From the NCBI GenBank assembly GCA_013995675.1, contig VWRR01000008.1, positions 434,001-498,000 of the forward strand: 64,000 nt of DNA, written 5' to 3'. Under the pieces are notes generated by a model. That model had not been told where the DNA came from. It saw only the letters and a list, made by a program, of their open reading frames with translations, and searched no databases. This document shows, in pieces, positions 24,201 through 32,736 of the stretch. The translations under genes and the position numbers were made by a program. How positions within the stretch are numbered: position 1 is the stretch's first letter; the number at the start of each line of letters is the position of its first letter. This DNA comes from Cyanidiococcus yangmingshanensis. Its lineage: Eukaryota > Rhodophyta > Bangiophyceae > Cyanidiales > Cyanidiaceae.

Positions 24201-24931
24201 TGAATTGCCGGCCACGAAATCTGACGAGACGGGACTTGCGGCTTTGTGTCGGAAACGGCCTAGATCTGTTTTGTCAGTTCAGCTCTGGCGTATCAACCCA
24301 TGACGACCGGATGAAGCTGAATCTCCAAAGCATACAGATCAACAGTGCCTTAGAAGCTGAACGTGACAAAAATTGTACAGCACTGGAGCGTGCCGTGGCG
24401 CGTGCTGCCGCGATGCCTGTGCTAGAACTTTATGAGAGACACTTGGAAGCAGAACCTGTTGACCAGACCGGGTGCATTCAGTGGCTACGTCGAATCGTTT
24501 TTGCAGCTGCCCATGCGAGCAGCGAGATCCAGAATCTTGTTCGCGGCATCGCACTATGGCAGCGGTGTAAGCCATATGAAGTTTATTATCGAGAAACCGA
24601 AGAGAACACCGGACTGGTTTGCGCGCTTTTCAGTGAAGTACGCACACGTGTCCGTGTCCAAGTCTCTATCGGACTTGAAGCGACTCACGCGTCCGCTGCT
24701 GGTGTGACCGTGGGCCTGAGAAATGTACGCTGGTATCTTCGGAGCTCTCGCGCCCCGTCGACAGCGAGGCTACGCGAGATCATCTCTGAGTATGCGCAAA
24801 TGGCGACTTTGTGCACTGAAACTACGGCCTGTGCAAAGGCGCCACGGTTCTTGGGTCTGTTGCATACAGTAGAGTCTATGCTTGATGCAATCAACGCAGA
24901 ACTGTGCCTAGGCACTGACGCTGCTACGTAA
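21260..24931 (+). CDS. KNL1: KNL1/Spc105/Spc7 outer-kinetochore scaffold
   Basis: A 1223-residue protein, start ATG at 21260 (another at 21275). The N-terminal part is long, acidic and disordered. It has a PP1-docking RVSF motif at residues 74-77 (KNKRVSFGG), the position and form used by KNL1 to bind protein phosphatase 1. Four MELT-like elements follow: MDEDVTKAV (about 239), ENITARVPAL (about 323), NDITRKVPTL (about 405) and GDISAQIPKL (about 477); in other species phospho-MELT repeats recruit Bub3-Bub1. Around residue 704 comes the family signature FLFIGGVRFLDDLSTRRR, then a long coiled coil (about 740-970, Gln/Arg/Leu-rich) and a C-terminal domain where the RWD domains that hold Mis12/Nsl1 would lie. 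It would act at mitotic kinetochores linking microtubules and checkpoint. Identification rests on the ordered motifs; single exon, no frame breaks over 3.7 kb. Confidence 0.88.
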   Translation: MTVTTMERQTSHTRTPLTPVQPSGEPSMVFSNKNLRRSPQASPERGAKRALSPTISEESSKQRRQSIIGSRNKRVSFGGQQIKIYEQHEYEWHSPPTSAMNDQLGEASTNATASNAQNICFSSQGAFDHEPERSDRTVSEHFRMSPSEYQDVQSRGVFQYLGQPAALEAATIESLEDDDENTFQSGSSISEATLAQAAYGVGSYTEGTIDDAVSSTNEEDTLQSRDRFTASSESLSLFMDEDVTKAVGYPRPSMPLTSMTSLTNSVTRSLPTSSKYHGGRASLCRPPLPRAQRPSRSSIGAWHTPKDTESFISGNDSRRKSFDENITARVPALSTLIDADLDESRLGNILRLSGHHPASSGNSPPPSTQKKRRYQEDPPRFSSMGSRDSFESADMSDPYRELDANDITRKVPTLDRLLQEDILRNDSERLDENNLRDGSQNVNDNETGELRSEDSVLPRSPGPHIIRADSENSLTLGDISAQIPKLTSLVNDDDHTSNSLWSRNFSEGTEIAPRVRNKDSVHAPPTHFSAECVQLPQTSSGEAPLSGTHESGVDSNEAKSFRSGPQNSNASPCIAVGRSAECSRRNLARRRSLAADVRRLSTKPLEPREHLGFRIQSFSAEKQLAIARTQASWSSSIEPTSLSYAPPEHRGNENPKSEAHQERSKSSAELDEERIGEKVQNGERLVNAEFGELDSHASPKPKSGSFKDFLFIGGVRFLDDLSTRRRVTSFGVPSIRVCVPSDSLQHQIRVACVTATMLSAFQGSCEMLVTESGELVSDTVHAEREFQSRWLFSRIMQLHSSGSEQNLLTRYQLQLKRLKNVGRLRARLDWYNWRKQHEKRIQMRLTAQRENLQNDMEQMRGLAENLRATATSANEDAVASGLGPLASDQDSLIERRLRNQSMLEQLERQDALIKDTQMRVEQLSARLRSLYKHKTDLAEQCMQFRERYEALDAKERLIDSVQGGVLLGELQDAYDVAISVMNCRPRNLTRRDLRLCVGNGLDLFCQFSSGVSTHDDRMKLNLQSIQINSALEAERDKNCTALERAVARAAAMPVLELYERHLEAEPVDQTGCIQWLRRIVFAAAHASSEIQNLVRGIALWQRCKPYEVYYRETEENTGLVCALFSEVRTRVRVQVSIGLEATHASAAGVTVGLRNVRWYLRSSRAPSTARLREIISEYAQMATLCTETTACAKAPRFLGLLHTVESMLDAINAELCLGTDAAT

Positions 24932-25121
24932 AAATTCCGTTTTTACTCGTTCTAACGAACTTCTTGACGCCGCTCGCTATTTGCTCAGCCCTAGAATACC
25001 CTGGAGCCTGGCTGCGGAGTCTCGCACCGAGGAAACTTTCATACAGAGGCGGCCGCACTTTAGATCGAAAACCAAAACTGCAAGCAACCTCAAGGCAGTT
25101 CAGGGATCCAAGAAGAAAAAA

Positions 25122-25394
25122 TTATTCTGATGCTCCATGAGTCGCTCGAGTATATACTAGCTGCGACTGATGGGTAGCAACAGGCCTGACTAGATCTTTG
25201 GCGATGAGCTCCTGAATAGCCGCCCGTGCCAAGCTTCCGTTGATTTTCAAGCGCTCCACGAGAACACTTGTCGTGATCAATTTATATTTGGCGGCCTCTT
25301 TTATCAGACGATCGTGCGTCTCTGGATCAAAAACGACTTTATGCTCTGACTTTTCTTTCGTCTTTCCCTTTGACCACTTCTTCTTCCCAGCCAT
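25122..25394 (-). CDS. RPS25: 40S ribosomal protein eS25
   Basis: Ninety residues from the ATG at 25394 ([20 protein letters not shown]). Matches eS25 throughout: basic N-terminus, [22 protein letters not shown], then the winged-helix part [21 protein letters not shown] and [16 protein letters not shown]. It is on the short side for the family (about 105-125 residues) because the basic N-terminal tail is brief; the frame continues upstream to an ATG at 25478 but those 28 residues do not look like eS25. Component of the small ribosomal subunit. It meets KNL1 tail to tail (190 bp apart) and faces away from TFIIF beta. Confidence 0.93.
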   Translation of the reverse strand: MAGKKKWSKGKTKEKSEHKVVFDPETHDRLIKEAAKYKLITTSVLVERLKINGSLARAAIQELIAKDLVRPVATHQSQLVYTRATHGASE

Positions 25395-25753
25395 GTTGTG
25401 AACTGTTTTACAAGCGAAGAATCGAAAGTATGGTTCAAGACTGTGACGTAACGATGGCACGGCGAAGCGATGGCGCATGGGGCCCGTTTATGGACAAAAG
25501 CGCCCTATCGCCCGTCAGCCTATGAATTGTGCAGCTCTGAATCCTGGAACTTTTAGACAGAACTGTACTCTGGCCAGGGCTGCCAACAGTCAACGCCTCT
25601 CTAGAGTCTGCGCACGAAACCGCCTATGTACCCGCAACGCTTTTGAAAGGGCTCGTTACTCCCTGTTTTGCACACAAAGCGCTCGGGAAACGAGGCTGCC
25701 TAGTTTTTTAGATCTCGAGTACGAGGCTGTTGTGCGCGACCGGCCAACCCCAC
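25395..25753. promoter_or_regulatory. divergent promoter region of eS25 and TFIIF beta
   Basis: 359 bp between two start codons reading outward. It must carry promoters for both genes. I see no strong TATA box or inverted repeat. Confidence 0.5.
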
Positions 25754-27181
25754 ATGCGTTCCGGCCGAAGTAGACAACGCAACCAGAAAGCAAGGACCTG
25801 GTCTCGTGCGCGATGGCGGAAGCGCAAGCGTTCTATTTACGCCAAAACCTACCGAGGACGGGGTGAAGGCACTGAAGACGCAGTGGGCCAACTAGAAACA
25901 AGCAACCTGCAACGTTGCTTGTACGTTCTTCGGCTGCCGCGTTTCCTTGGTGAGATTCTCGACAACGTGGCGGAGCGCGAGCTCCAGGCAGCTATCGATG
26001 TCGGATCGGGGTCTGCAGGCTCGGTGCCGCTGGGGTCGGGTACGATTATTGGACGCTTGCGCGTACCGATTCGTTCAACTTCTATGCGAGAAAAACAAGC
26101 GACGTCGGTGGAAGCACCAGGACCGACGAACGCCGGTGAGGTTGTGGCTCAAGTGCTGCTAGATGAACCGGTCTTGCGCTCGCTTATACCACAAAGCTGG
26201 GAGCGCTTGCCATCAGAAAACATGGGCCGGAGCCAGATACCTACGAGCTACGATCTGCGCATTTATCCTGAAAATCCGAATATGCAGGTATACTCCATTG
26301 ACACAAGCGACGAACTGGCATGCGCTCGCGTCGAGGGCACGGTGGCCCACATTGGGGCTCTCCAGCCACGACTGGATGATGCACTACGAGCAATGCATCG
26401 CTGCCGTGCGGCCATGCATCAAACGACGCTGCGCAAAACGAGCAAAAGAGTTCGACCAATATCTGATGCGGAATTGAGGCAAGAGGAGTTGAAACGCCTC
26501 CGACCAGAAGCGGAATCGGCCACCCTCGTCACTCCCGAATCGGCACCGTTGGCAACTCAAAAACCTGAAGATCTAGCACCAGAGACAAACATTCGGTTTC
26601 CTGGTGTCCGTCATGTCGCTCGAGAACTGGAGGCGCAGTATGCGCGCCAGATTGCAGACCGTCTACATGCTCGCTCTTTGAAACGCGAAACAAGCCTTCG
26701 TGCAGTCTCAGAATCGAATGATGAAGAGGAATGGCGAGAATCTGTGACATCTCGTATGTTCCTTCTCTTCGAAAAGCAGTTCTGGTGGCGCTTGAATGAA
26801 CTTGCAGATAACCTTGGTGTGACGGCCACTCGATTGAAACCCATTATCAGCGAGCTTTGTGACTACAACCAGCGCGGTCCATATCGCGGAATGTACAGCC
26901 TGAAAGATCATTTGAAAACGCAAAATCAGCGTATCATGATGGAGACCCTATTTCAGCGCCGTGAGGCCGAATTGGAAGCAGCACGCCGAGAGCGTGACCG
27001 AGAACGCGAGAATCGACGCCGCGACCGCGAGGCCGTAGAGCGAGCTGCCAAACGCGCACAGCTGGCTGCCGAGTCAGAATATGTCGACTCGCTTTTGCAG
27101 CAGGATCGCCAACTTGACGAAGAAGAATTAGGCAGAGATGCCGAGGAATCAACCGATATGGATTATGCCGATGAGTCCTGA
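25754..27181 (+). CDS. TFG2: general transcription factor TFIIF, beta subunit (RAP30/Tfg2)
   Basis: Start ATG at 25754, 475 residues; the frame is open a little further upstream without an ATG. The N-terminal dimerisation part is recognisable from LQRCLYVLRLPRFLGEILDNV. The decisive element is the winged-helix domain near residues 335-385: MFLLFEKQFWWRLNELAD, then the ISELCDYNQRGPYRGMYSLK end that is typical of RAP30. It is followed by a charged helix (EARRERDRERENRRRDRE) and an acidic tail, which human RAP30 (about 250 residues) lacks; a linker rich in Glu, Pro and Arg sits between the two domains. Works with TFIIF alpha and RNA polymerase II at promoters in the nucleus. Confidence 0.88.
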   Translation: MRSGRSRQRNQKARTWSRARWRKRKRSIYAKTYRGRGEGTEDAVGQLETSNLQRCLYVLRLPRFLGEILDNVAERELQAAIDVGSGSAGSVPLGSGTIIGRLRVPIRSTSMREKQATSVEAPGPTNAGEVVAQVLLDEPVLRSLIPQSWERLPSENMGRSQIPTSYDLRIYPENPNMQVYSIDTSDELACARVEGTVAHIGALQPRLDDALRAMHRCRAAMHQTTLRKTSKRVRPISDAELRQEELKRLRPEAESATLVTPESAPLATQKPEDLAPETNIRFPGVRHVARELEAQYARQIADRLHARSLKRETSLRAVSESNDEEEWRESVTSRMFLLFEKQFWWRLNELADNLGVTATRLKPIISELCDYNQRGPYRGMYSLKDHLKTQNQRIMMETLFQRREAELEAARRERDRERENRRRDREAVERAAKRAQLAAESEYVDSLLQQDRQLDEEELGRDAEESTDMDYADES

Positions 27182-28284
27182 TAGGTCGCCAACTGAGCCT
27201 CAAAGAAAACCAGTTCCAAGTTCGCTGCCCCGACGAATTCGTTGCCATTCGATTCATGTGCGAAACCGCTCCAAAGATCGGAGTCGGAAGGGCTGCAGTC
27301 TGAATCTCAACATCTGGGCGCTGAGCTTGTCACGAAAGCGATTGCTGCAGGTGACTCGACAGCCCGTCAGAGTATCACAGTTATAGTCTAATCATCACAA
27401 AGGCATGTCCATCCCGCTTGAGCGAATTTCTACTTTGATCTCAGAGTTAAAGAATGACTGGATGAGGTCACTTGCTAAACTGGACCCTAAGGTTAGGGGC
27501 TCGGGACTAAGGGCTCCTGGAGGTTTCGGTAAGTCGTGTGCCGCTTTTGGAAGCTCGCACAGCCCGCAATCGAGCGAGACACAAGTGATGACAGGTTATG
27601 CAGCACTGTATGCATGGCAGAGTGAGATCAGGAACAGACACAAGTGATGACAGGTTACACAGCACTGTATGCATGGCAGAGTGAGATCAGGAACACATCG
27701 CTTTCTTTGCCTGTCAGCGGCAAGCCTCCGCGCCACTTAACCAAAATCCTCTTCTTAAAGAAATTGCCGGATATGTAAAAATGTGGTATTTTTGCGTATA
27801 GAGAGATATACCGCTCCTGTACCTCTGACGGTGATCGAGAGCGCTAAGAAAGACTAGGGCCCGAGACACCGAGATCTCCGGCGATTTACGTTCTGGCTGA
27901 AGCAAATGAGATTGTCTGAACCGTCGCCAGCCGACTTATGTCGAAGCGGTTTTGAACGCTATCGGGCGCATAATGAAAAGTGGCCTGCTCCCGGGGGCTA
28001 TCATATCCTCAGATATTTCGTATATTCGAGCTTTCCCCTTCACTTTCCCGCGGAGCTGAAGAGTCAATGGATACGCAAATTACGACCAAAGCGCTCATCG
28101 CAAAAAATGTTTCTCGGGCAATCGAGGTTTGAGCGAAGAATTCGCAATCATGGTACATCGGATGGCGTCGACACGCGAGCGCAATCGTCCGATTCGAAGT
28201 ATGGCTTGGCGCGTCTGAACACTTTTGCCTTGAACTCGGTCTGCTGGGTCAAGTCGATTCTTTTCTGGGGTTCGCTGCTTCGAA
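27182..28284. other. intergenic region with a tandem duplication
   Basis: Between two plus-strand genes. Contains the 59-bp tandem duplication at 27578-27695. An open frame at 27906-28529 overlaps the start of the next gene in another frame and is probably not a gene of its own. Confidence 0.45.
27578..27695. repeat. 59-bp tandem duplication
   Basis: Two adjacent copies (27578-27636 and 27637-27695) that begin gacacaagtgatgacaggtt and end gagatcaggaaca. They differ at only two adjacent bases (tg versus ca after ggtta), so the duplication is recent. It lies in the 3' flank of TFIIF beta, outside any coding frame I can support. Confidence 0.9.
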
Positions 28285-30582
28285 ATGTTTCATTTGAAAA
28301 GAAAAAACCTCTGGTTGCGATGTTGCTTATGGACTCTGTTTTATCTGGTGCTATGTTATTTGCAACCAAAGCAGCTCTGCAGCTGGGGCGATCGTTTGGG
28401 CTACCAGGTGACGCAGCGAAGCTATCGTTCACATCAATTGTTGCAGGTTTCGGTTCGACCTGGGCACGTGCTTACTTCCTGCGAACGCATTTGCACTTCG
28501 GATGGACGTTGCGGGCCCACAGTCTTTAAACTGAGGCGTCTGCGTTGGTTGGAAAGTTTTTGTGGTGAGGAGCGCGTGGCCTTGGCAAACCTCGGGCTTC
28601 GGTTTCGTGAAGCCAAGAGCCTCACACTTTACTGCTCTCAGGAGGCAAAATCGATGCAGTCGCTGGCAAAGAGTCCCATATGGGTCGATGTCCACGCCTC
28701 AGCTCTCAGAAACCAGACGAATAATAACCAATCTCCTCATCGCTCTTTTGGTGTACCCCCAAACTACGCGGTGCTTACTTCATCGGCAAAAGCTAGCTCC
28801 CCGGCAACCCAGTGGAATTTGCTCATCTACTATAATCCAGAAGCCTTGTCCAAAGATTTCTCTGGATACGTTATAACTCGCTCGGAGTGGTTGACGCCAT
28901 TGGTGCCAAAGAAATTAGCGAAAAATCTCCACCTGGCGAAAAGTTATGTCAAGGAGGCCTTCAATCTATCCGTCATGTTCATTCCCGACGTTCCAGATAG
29001 AAACCCTGATACTTTTTTGGCAAAAGCAGACTCCGAAAAGCAGACAGTCCATTTGTGGCCTGCAAGCAAAACGAGGCTTACTCAAAATGAGCCCAAGAAT
29101 CTGCTGGGTATACCGATTTTTAAGTCGAAAGGAGAGCTCTTTTCTTTTTGGGTGCTGGTGCTTGGCCTCATATTCTTGATTGAATCCTATCGCTGTAGTG
29201 ATGTGCAGCAAGAGTGTCTTCACCTGCCAAATGGATACGATCACAAGCTGACCAGCTTCAGGCATTACAGTGGAGCGGCAGCATCTCACAAGCGTCACAG
29301 TGCTACCACGAACCCCGACTGTGAGATTGGTGTTACCGGGCATTTACCGCAATCTGATTCGGCTGTCCAGACCGTCTCTGTGACTACCAACAATGCGACT
29401 CTCATCGATGCTTCCAATGGAACAACTTCGACCAAAAGAAACGTTTACCATAACCGCACCAATGGGGATTGCTCGTCTGTGCCGTGTGCAAAAGATCCCA
29501 CAAAGGCGTCGTCACTGATGTTTTTTGCGATATTCTGCATCACGCAAAATGTCGCAATGGCGCTTTTGAGCTTTACAGGAATCTTTCGCCCGCCAACATC
29601 TTGCGTCAAGCTCGTAGCAGCGGACGTTGCCACAGCGGTGGTAACTGCATTTTTCGCCGCTATATATACTGAATATCATGACTCCGCTCGAGAGGCAACG
29701 CTCAGTGCTGAGTTCGATAAGATCATAGATGGTCGCGCCAACGATGTCGCGGAACCTTGCTTTTCGCAAAATCGAGCTGCACAAATGCTGGCGCCTTGGG
29801 GAGGATGCTACGCCGCAGAGACTGAGGTCCTGCTGCAGTCCGCTCCCAGCAGCTCACGCAAAAATTCTGTTCCTTGTACACAAAAAGAGGACACCACCTC
29901 GAACGATGAAAAGCGTAGCCGTTTGGGACCAAGGCTGCCTCGAGGTCTGCTGCAACTAGCTCCACATAAGCTGTTTGCAACCATATCATTTGAGCCGTGG
30001 GAGTCCAGAATCAGTGCTCTTCTTTTTGGATTCCCGCACAGAAAACTCAGTAGGTTGCTCTGTTTCAGAGAGCTACGACTTCAATCGGGGTGGCTACAGC
30101 GGGCAACGTTGCTCTACATTGTGCCGCGCCTGATATTGACGATCGCCCTGTGGGGCCAGGAGTCGTCGAGATTACACGCGATGCTCCTGAACCTTCAAAT
30201 CCTTTTCCCAATCGTATTCAGTGCACTAGTCGGAGCAAAGCTTGGACGCATGCTCAGTCAGTATCTTTCAGGGAGCCGGACTCAGAGAATTTTTCGCTCA
30301 AGTAATTTGTCTATTTCTTATCCGTTATGCTTACTGCAGTTTTGGCTAGTATTGGATTTGTTCCGCATAGGGTGGTTGTATCCTGCTGCTGGCAGGCCGT
30401 TACCGTTTTCGCTCTTTTTCCGGTTACCGCGGCCATGCTCAGGTGACCTGCTTGACAGTCTTCCGCCCGAGAAGTTGGGCCCCTTGGTGTCCTCCCCGGT
30501 GGCCTATTGTCTGCTGCGGTGGCACGGATGGAACGCACTCTGTATCCTCTTTGTTTCCTTGGTGCTCCTCGTGGAGTGTTGA
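28285..30582 (+). CDS. unrecognised polytopic membrane protein
   Basis: 765 residues from the ATG at 28285. The N-terminus (MFHLKRKNLWLRCCLWTLFYLVLCYL) is a good signal anchor. A soluble part of about 260 residues follows, with possible N-glycosylation sites, then a membrane segment near residue 290 (LFSFWVLVLGLIFLIE), a long Ser/Thr/Asn-rich loop, two segments near 410-460 (SLMFFAIFCITQNVAMALLS; VAADVATAVVTAFFAAIY), another charged loop, and four segments in the last 170 residues, ending ALCILFVSLVLLVEC. This suggests a secretory-pathway or plasma-membrane protein with a lumenal or extracellular domain. I do not recognise the family. A second frame (27906-28529) overlaps the start with an alternative hydrophobic N-terminus, so a frame join there cannot be excluded. 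Confidence 0.6.
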   Translation: MFHLKRKNLWLRCCLWTLFYLVLCYLQPKQLCSWGDRLGYQVTQRSYRSHQLLQVSVRPGHVLTSCERICTSDGRCGPTVFKLRRLRWLESFCGEERVALANLGLRFREAKSLTLYCSQEAKSMQSLAKSPIWVDVHASALRNQTNNNQSPHRSFGVPPNYAVLTSSAKASSPATQWNLLIYYNPEALSKDFSGYVITRSEWLTPLVPKKLAKNLHLAKSYVKEAFNLSVMFIPDVPDRNPDTFLAKADSEKQTVHLWPASKTRLTQNEPKNLLGIPIFKSKGELFSFWVLVLGLIFLIESYRCSDVQQECLHLPNGYDHKLTSFRHYSGAAASHKRHSATTNPDCEIGVTGHLPQSDSAVQTVSVTTNNATLIDASNGTTSTKRNVYHNRTNGDCSSVPCAKDPTKASSLMFFAIFCITQNVAMALLSFTGIFRPPTSCVKLVAADVATAVVTAFFAAIYTEYHDSAREATLSAEFDKIIDGRANDVAEPCFSQNRAAQMLAPWGGCYAAETEVLLQSAPSSSRKNSVPCTQKEDTTSNDEKRSRLGPRLPRGLLQLAPHKLFATISFEPWESRISALLFGFPHRKLSRLLCFRELRLQSGWLQRATLLYIVPRLILTIALWGQESSRLHAMLLNLQILFPIVFSALVGAKLGRMLSQYLSGSRTQRIFRSSNLSISYPLCLLQFWLVLDLFRIGWLYPAAGRPLPFSLFFRLPRPCSGDLLDSLPPEKLGPLVSSPVAYCLLRWHGWNALCILFVSLVLLVEC

Positions 30583-31340
30583 GAAAGCTCTGCACATAAA
30601 ACTCCAGGGCACGATGTTCGAGCGCTTTGGTATAAACTATGGCTGTTCGACTTGGAACGTGAATCTCTGCGAATCGCTCGAAATTTCCCCCAGGGGGTTG
30701 TGAACTTTATCGTTGAATCAATGCTCTACCCCTCAGCAGTTTTCTGCATTCGTACTGGTTCGTTCGAGGGTAAACCTGAATGGTGCTCAATTCGTCGCAG
30801 TGACTAGTGACTTTGAGTGCAGACTGTCTCAAATTCAGAACGAGGCGCATGGACCCAACTGGGCCCTGATCAGAGACTGCGTATCCGAAAGGAATACCTC
30901 AAACAGAACGCGCAATGATGATGGGAGCCTTTTCATCGCCGGAGATTAAATGAGTTATACGTATCTAATACAGATGGATCTAAAACCAGAGGTGTGCTCT
31001 TTATTGCTTACGTCTGGGCATTATCTCCGCAGTTTGCAAAGTCTTCCTGGCGTCGGATCCCCGGATCATGTGGTCTTGAAATAGTATACACTCGGCCTAT
31101 TGAAAGTTCACGGGCGAGATTTCCCTAGCTATTTTACTTGTCCTGTCTCCTGTCGCCTCGAGCGTAATCAATTCTTAACATTTCATATTGCTAACGTCGA
31201 ACGAAAGTTCTTCAGACACCAGTGGCAGAACATCCTATCTCATGCACACACAGATGATTTTTTGAAAAGTTTCAACGATGCGTGCCCTACCAGGCATGGT
31301 GGACATGACGACGGATTTCTTCGTCTTTGCGGAGGACATT
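30583..31340. other. intergenic region between converging genes
   Basis: Holds the 3' ends of the membrane-protein gene and the TMEM53-like gene. Only short unrecognised frames occur. Confidence 0.4.
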
Positions 31341-32736
31341 TCAGGGTGAGGCGGCGCTCACGGTTGTACTACTCGTCGCTGGGGCACCCGTTGCAACATC
31401 CTGCAATTTCCCGAGCATACCACGCATACCGTCTTCGACATCACTTAGAGCGCGTCTAAGAAAACTCTCGACTTGCGCTTTGTACTCTTCTGGATGAACC
31501 TTGAAGTGGGTAGCGTGCTGGCTTCGCTCCCATACTTTGTGGTAAACCTCTAGTCCACGCTGTTTCTGTGCTTCAATATACTGGCGCACACTCTTGTCCA
31601 GATCATTGACGACAGCATCATCGAGGCTGTAAAGATAGAGCTGTGGAGCTGATGGTAGCTGCACATTCTGTAATGCATGCTCCGCAGCACGAAAGCCCTC
31701 CGCCACGTTCAGAAAACGGAAAAGCCCTTCTGCTACAGCATTCCAGATTCGATAGCCCACCTTAGGGCATGCAGAATAAAGACCACGTGCCAATGAGCTG
31801 GCGTGCATGTGGCCCGGACCCGAGTCGAAAATCACCCCTCGTATTTGTCGGTGCATTTTTCGCCCCATCTCCTCGGTGATATATTGTCCCCTATGAATGA
31901 AATCTAGCATAGTAACCATATATCCCTGTGCCTATCGAAAACGAGTGGACCACGATCGGTCTGTTTTCCGGAATTTCGTCAATCAGATGTAGCAGTCTCA
32001 GTGCCTGTCGTCTTGAAAATGTTGGGATCAGTGCTGTCTGGAGACCGTTGAATAATGTGACGACATCGTATCCGCGCGCTCTGTACCACTCCGCATATTT
32101 GGACATGTGTCGATGTTGTGCCCCAAGCCATGAGAGCAAGATAACAACAGGGCGCTGCGAGTCTCCTACAAAGGCCGCCGGGTCAATCATCGAGCCGGAT
32201 CCGTAATAGCGGATACGCCGGCTCTCTTCGAGTTGCGTGGCCAGAAGGGCTGTCCCAAACAGAGATGCATGCATATAATTAGCGCTCGCACCGCTTGCTC
32301 GTGCCAACGCGCAATACACCAAGGCTGCGAGATGGGTGAGGAATGCGTGCGACTCTTCGCTGCCGTCCCCGTCGGGTCGTCGGTCATTCCGGCCACCTCG
32401 GTCGTCGCCACCTCGGTCGTCGCCACCTCGGCCCCCGTCATTTGCAGAGTCGTCAAAATCCTTACCGTTCGCAGCAAAAGCAAAAACTTCGCGTTCCACT
32501 GCAGCGTGAGCAGTTGGAAATCGTTGGCCCGAGAGGCGCTCACGAACGCTGTCGGCACGTCTCGGAAACACGAGTGAACAGCAGCGTGTGGCGCGGTGAT
32601 GCCATATCCTAGCCCCAAAGCAGATTCGCTTCGCTCGGCGACTGCTTGAACTTTTGCCTCTCGCAAAATAAACTTTGCCTACTGGATTAAGGACGACGTG
32701 CGTGAATGCTGCCGTGGCATTACCCAATGACTCCAT
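31341..32736 (-). CDS. TMEM53/DUF829 alpha/beta-hydrolase-like protein, one frame change
   Basis: The central part reads RPVVILLSWLGAQHRHMSKY, then YRARGYDVVTLFNG, and PIVVHSFSIGTGIYGY: the DUF829 pattern in which the HSFSIGTG segment takes the place of the hydrolase nucleophile elbow. The match continues in another frame with MLDFIHRGQ, VIFDSGPG and, near the end, YLYSLDDAVV and the HATHFKVHPEEY segment. The two parts join exactly if the single T at 31911 is skipped; as written the first frame runs to a stop just after it. The likely start is the ATG at 32736 (open further to a GTG at 32790). An N-terminal region has a DDRGG repeat (see 32392-32421). Family members are nuclear-envelope, ER or plastid proteins; the activity is unknown. 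Confidence 0.75.
32392..32421. repeat. 15-bp coding repeat (DDRGG units)
   Basis: Two perfect copies of gccacctcggtcgtc followed by a partial third. On the minus strand they encode the repeated GGDDR units of a low-complexity Gly/Asp/Arg segment in the TMEM53-like protein. Probably a recent slippage expansion. Confidence 0.8.

Noticed and set aside
27906-28529. 207-codon ORF overlapping the membrane-protein gene
   Set aside because: The overlapping frame beginning at the ATG at 28285 already has a good signal anchor; the upstream part of this ORF has no recognisable domain. A frame join is not excluded.
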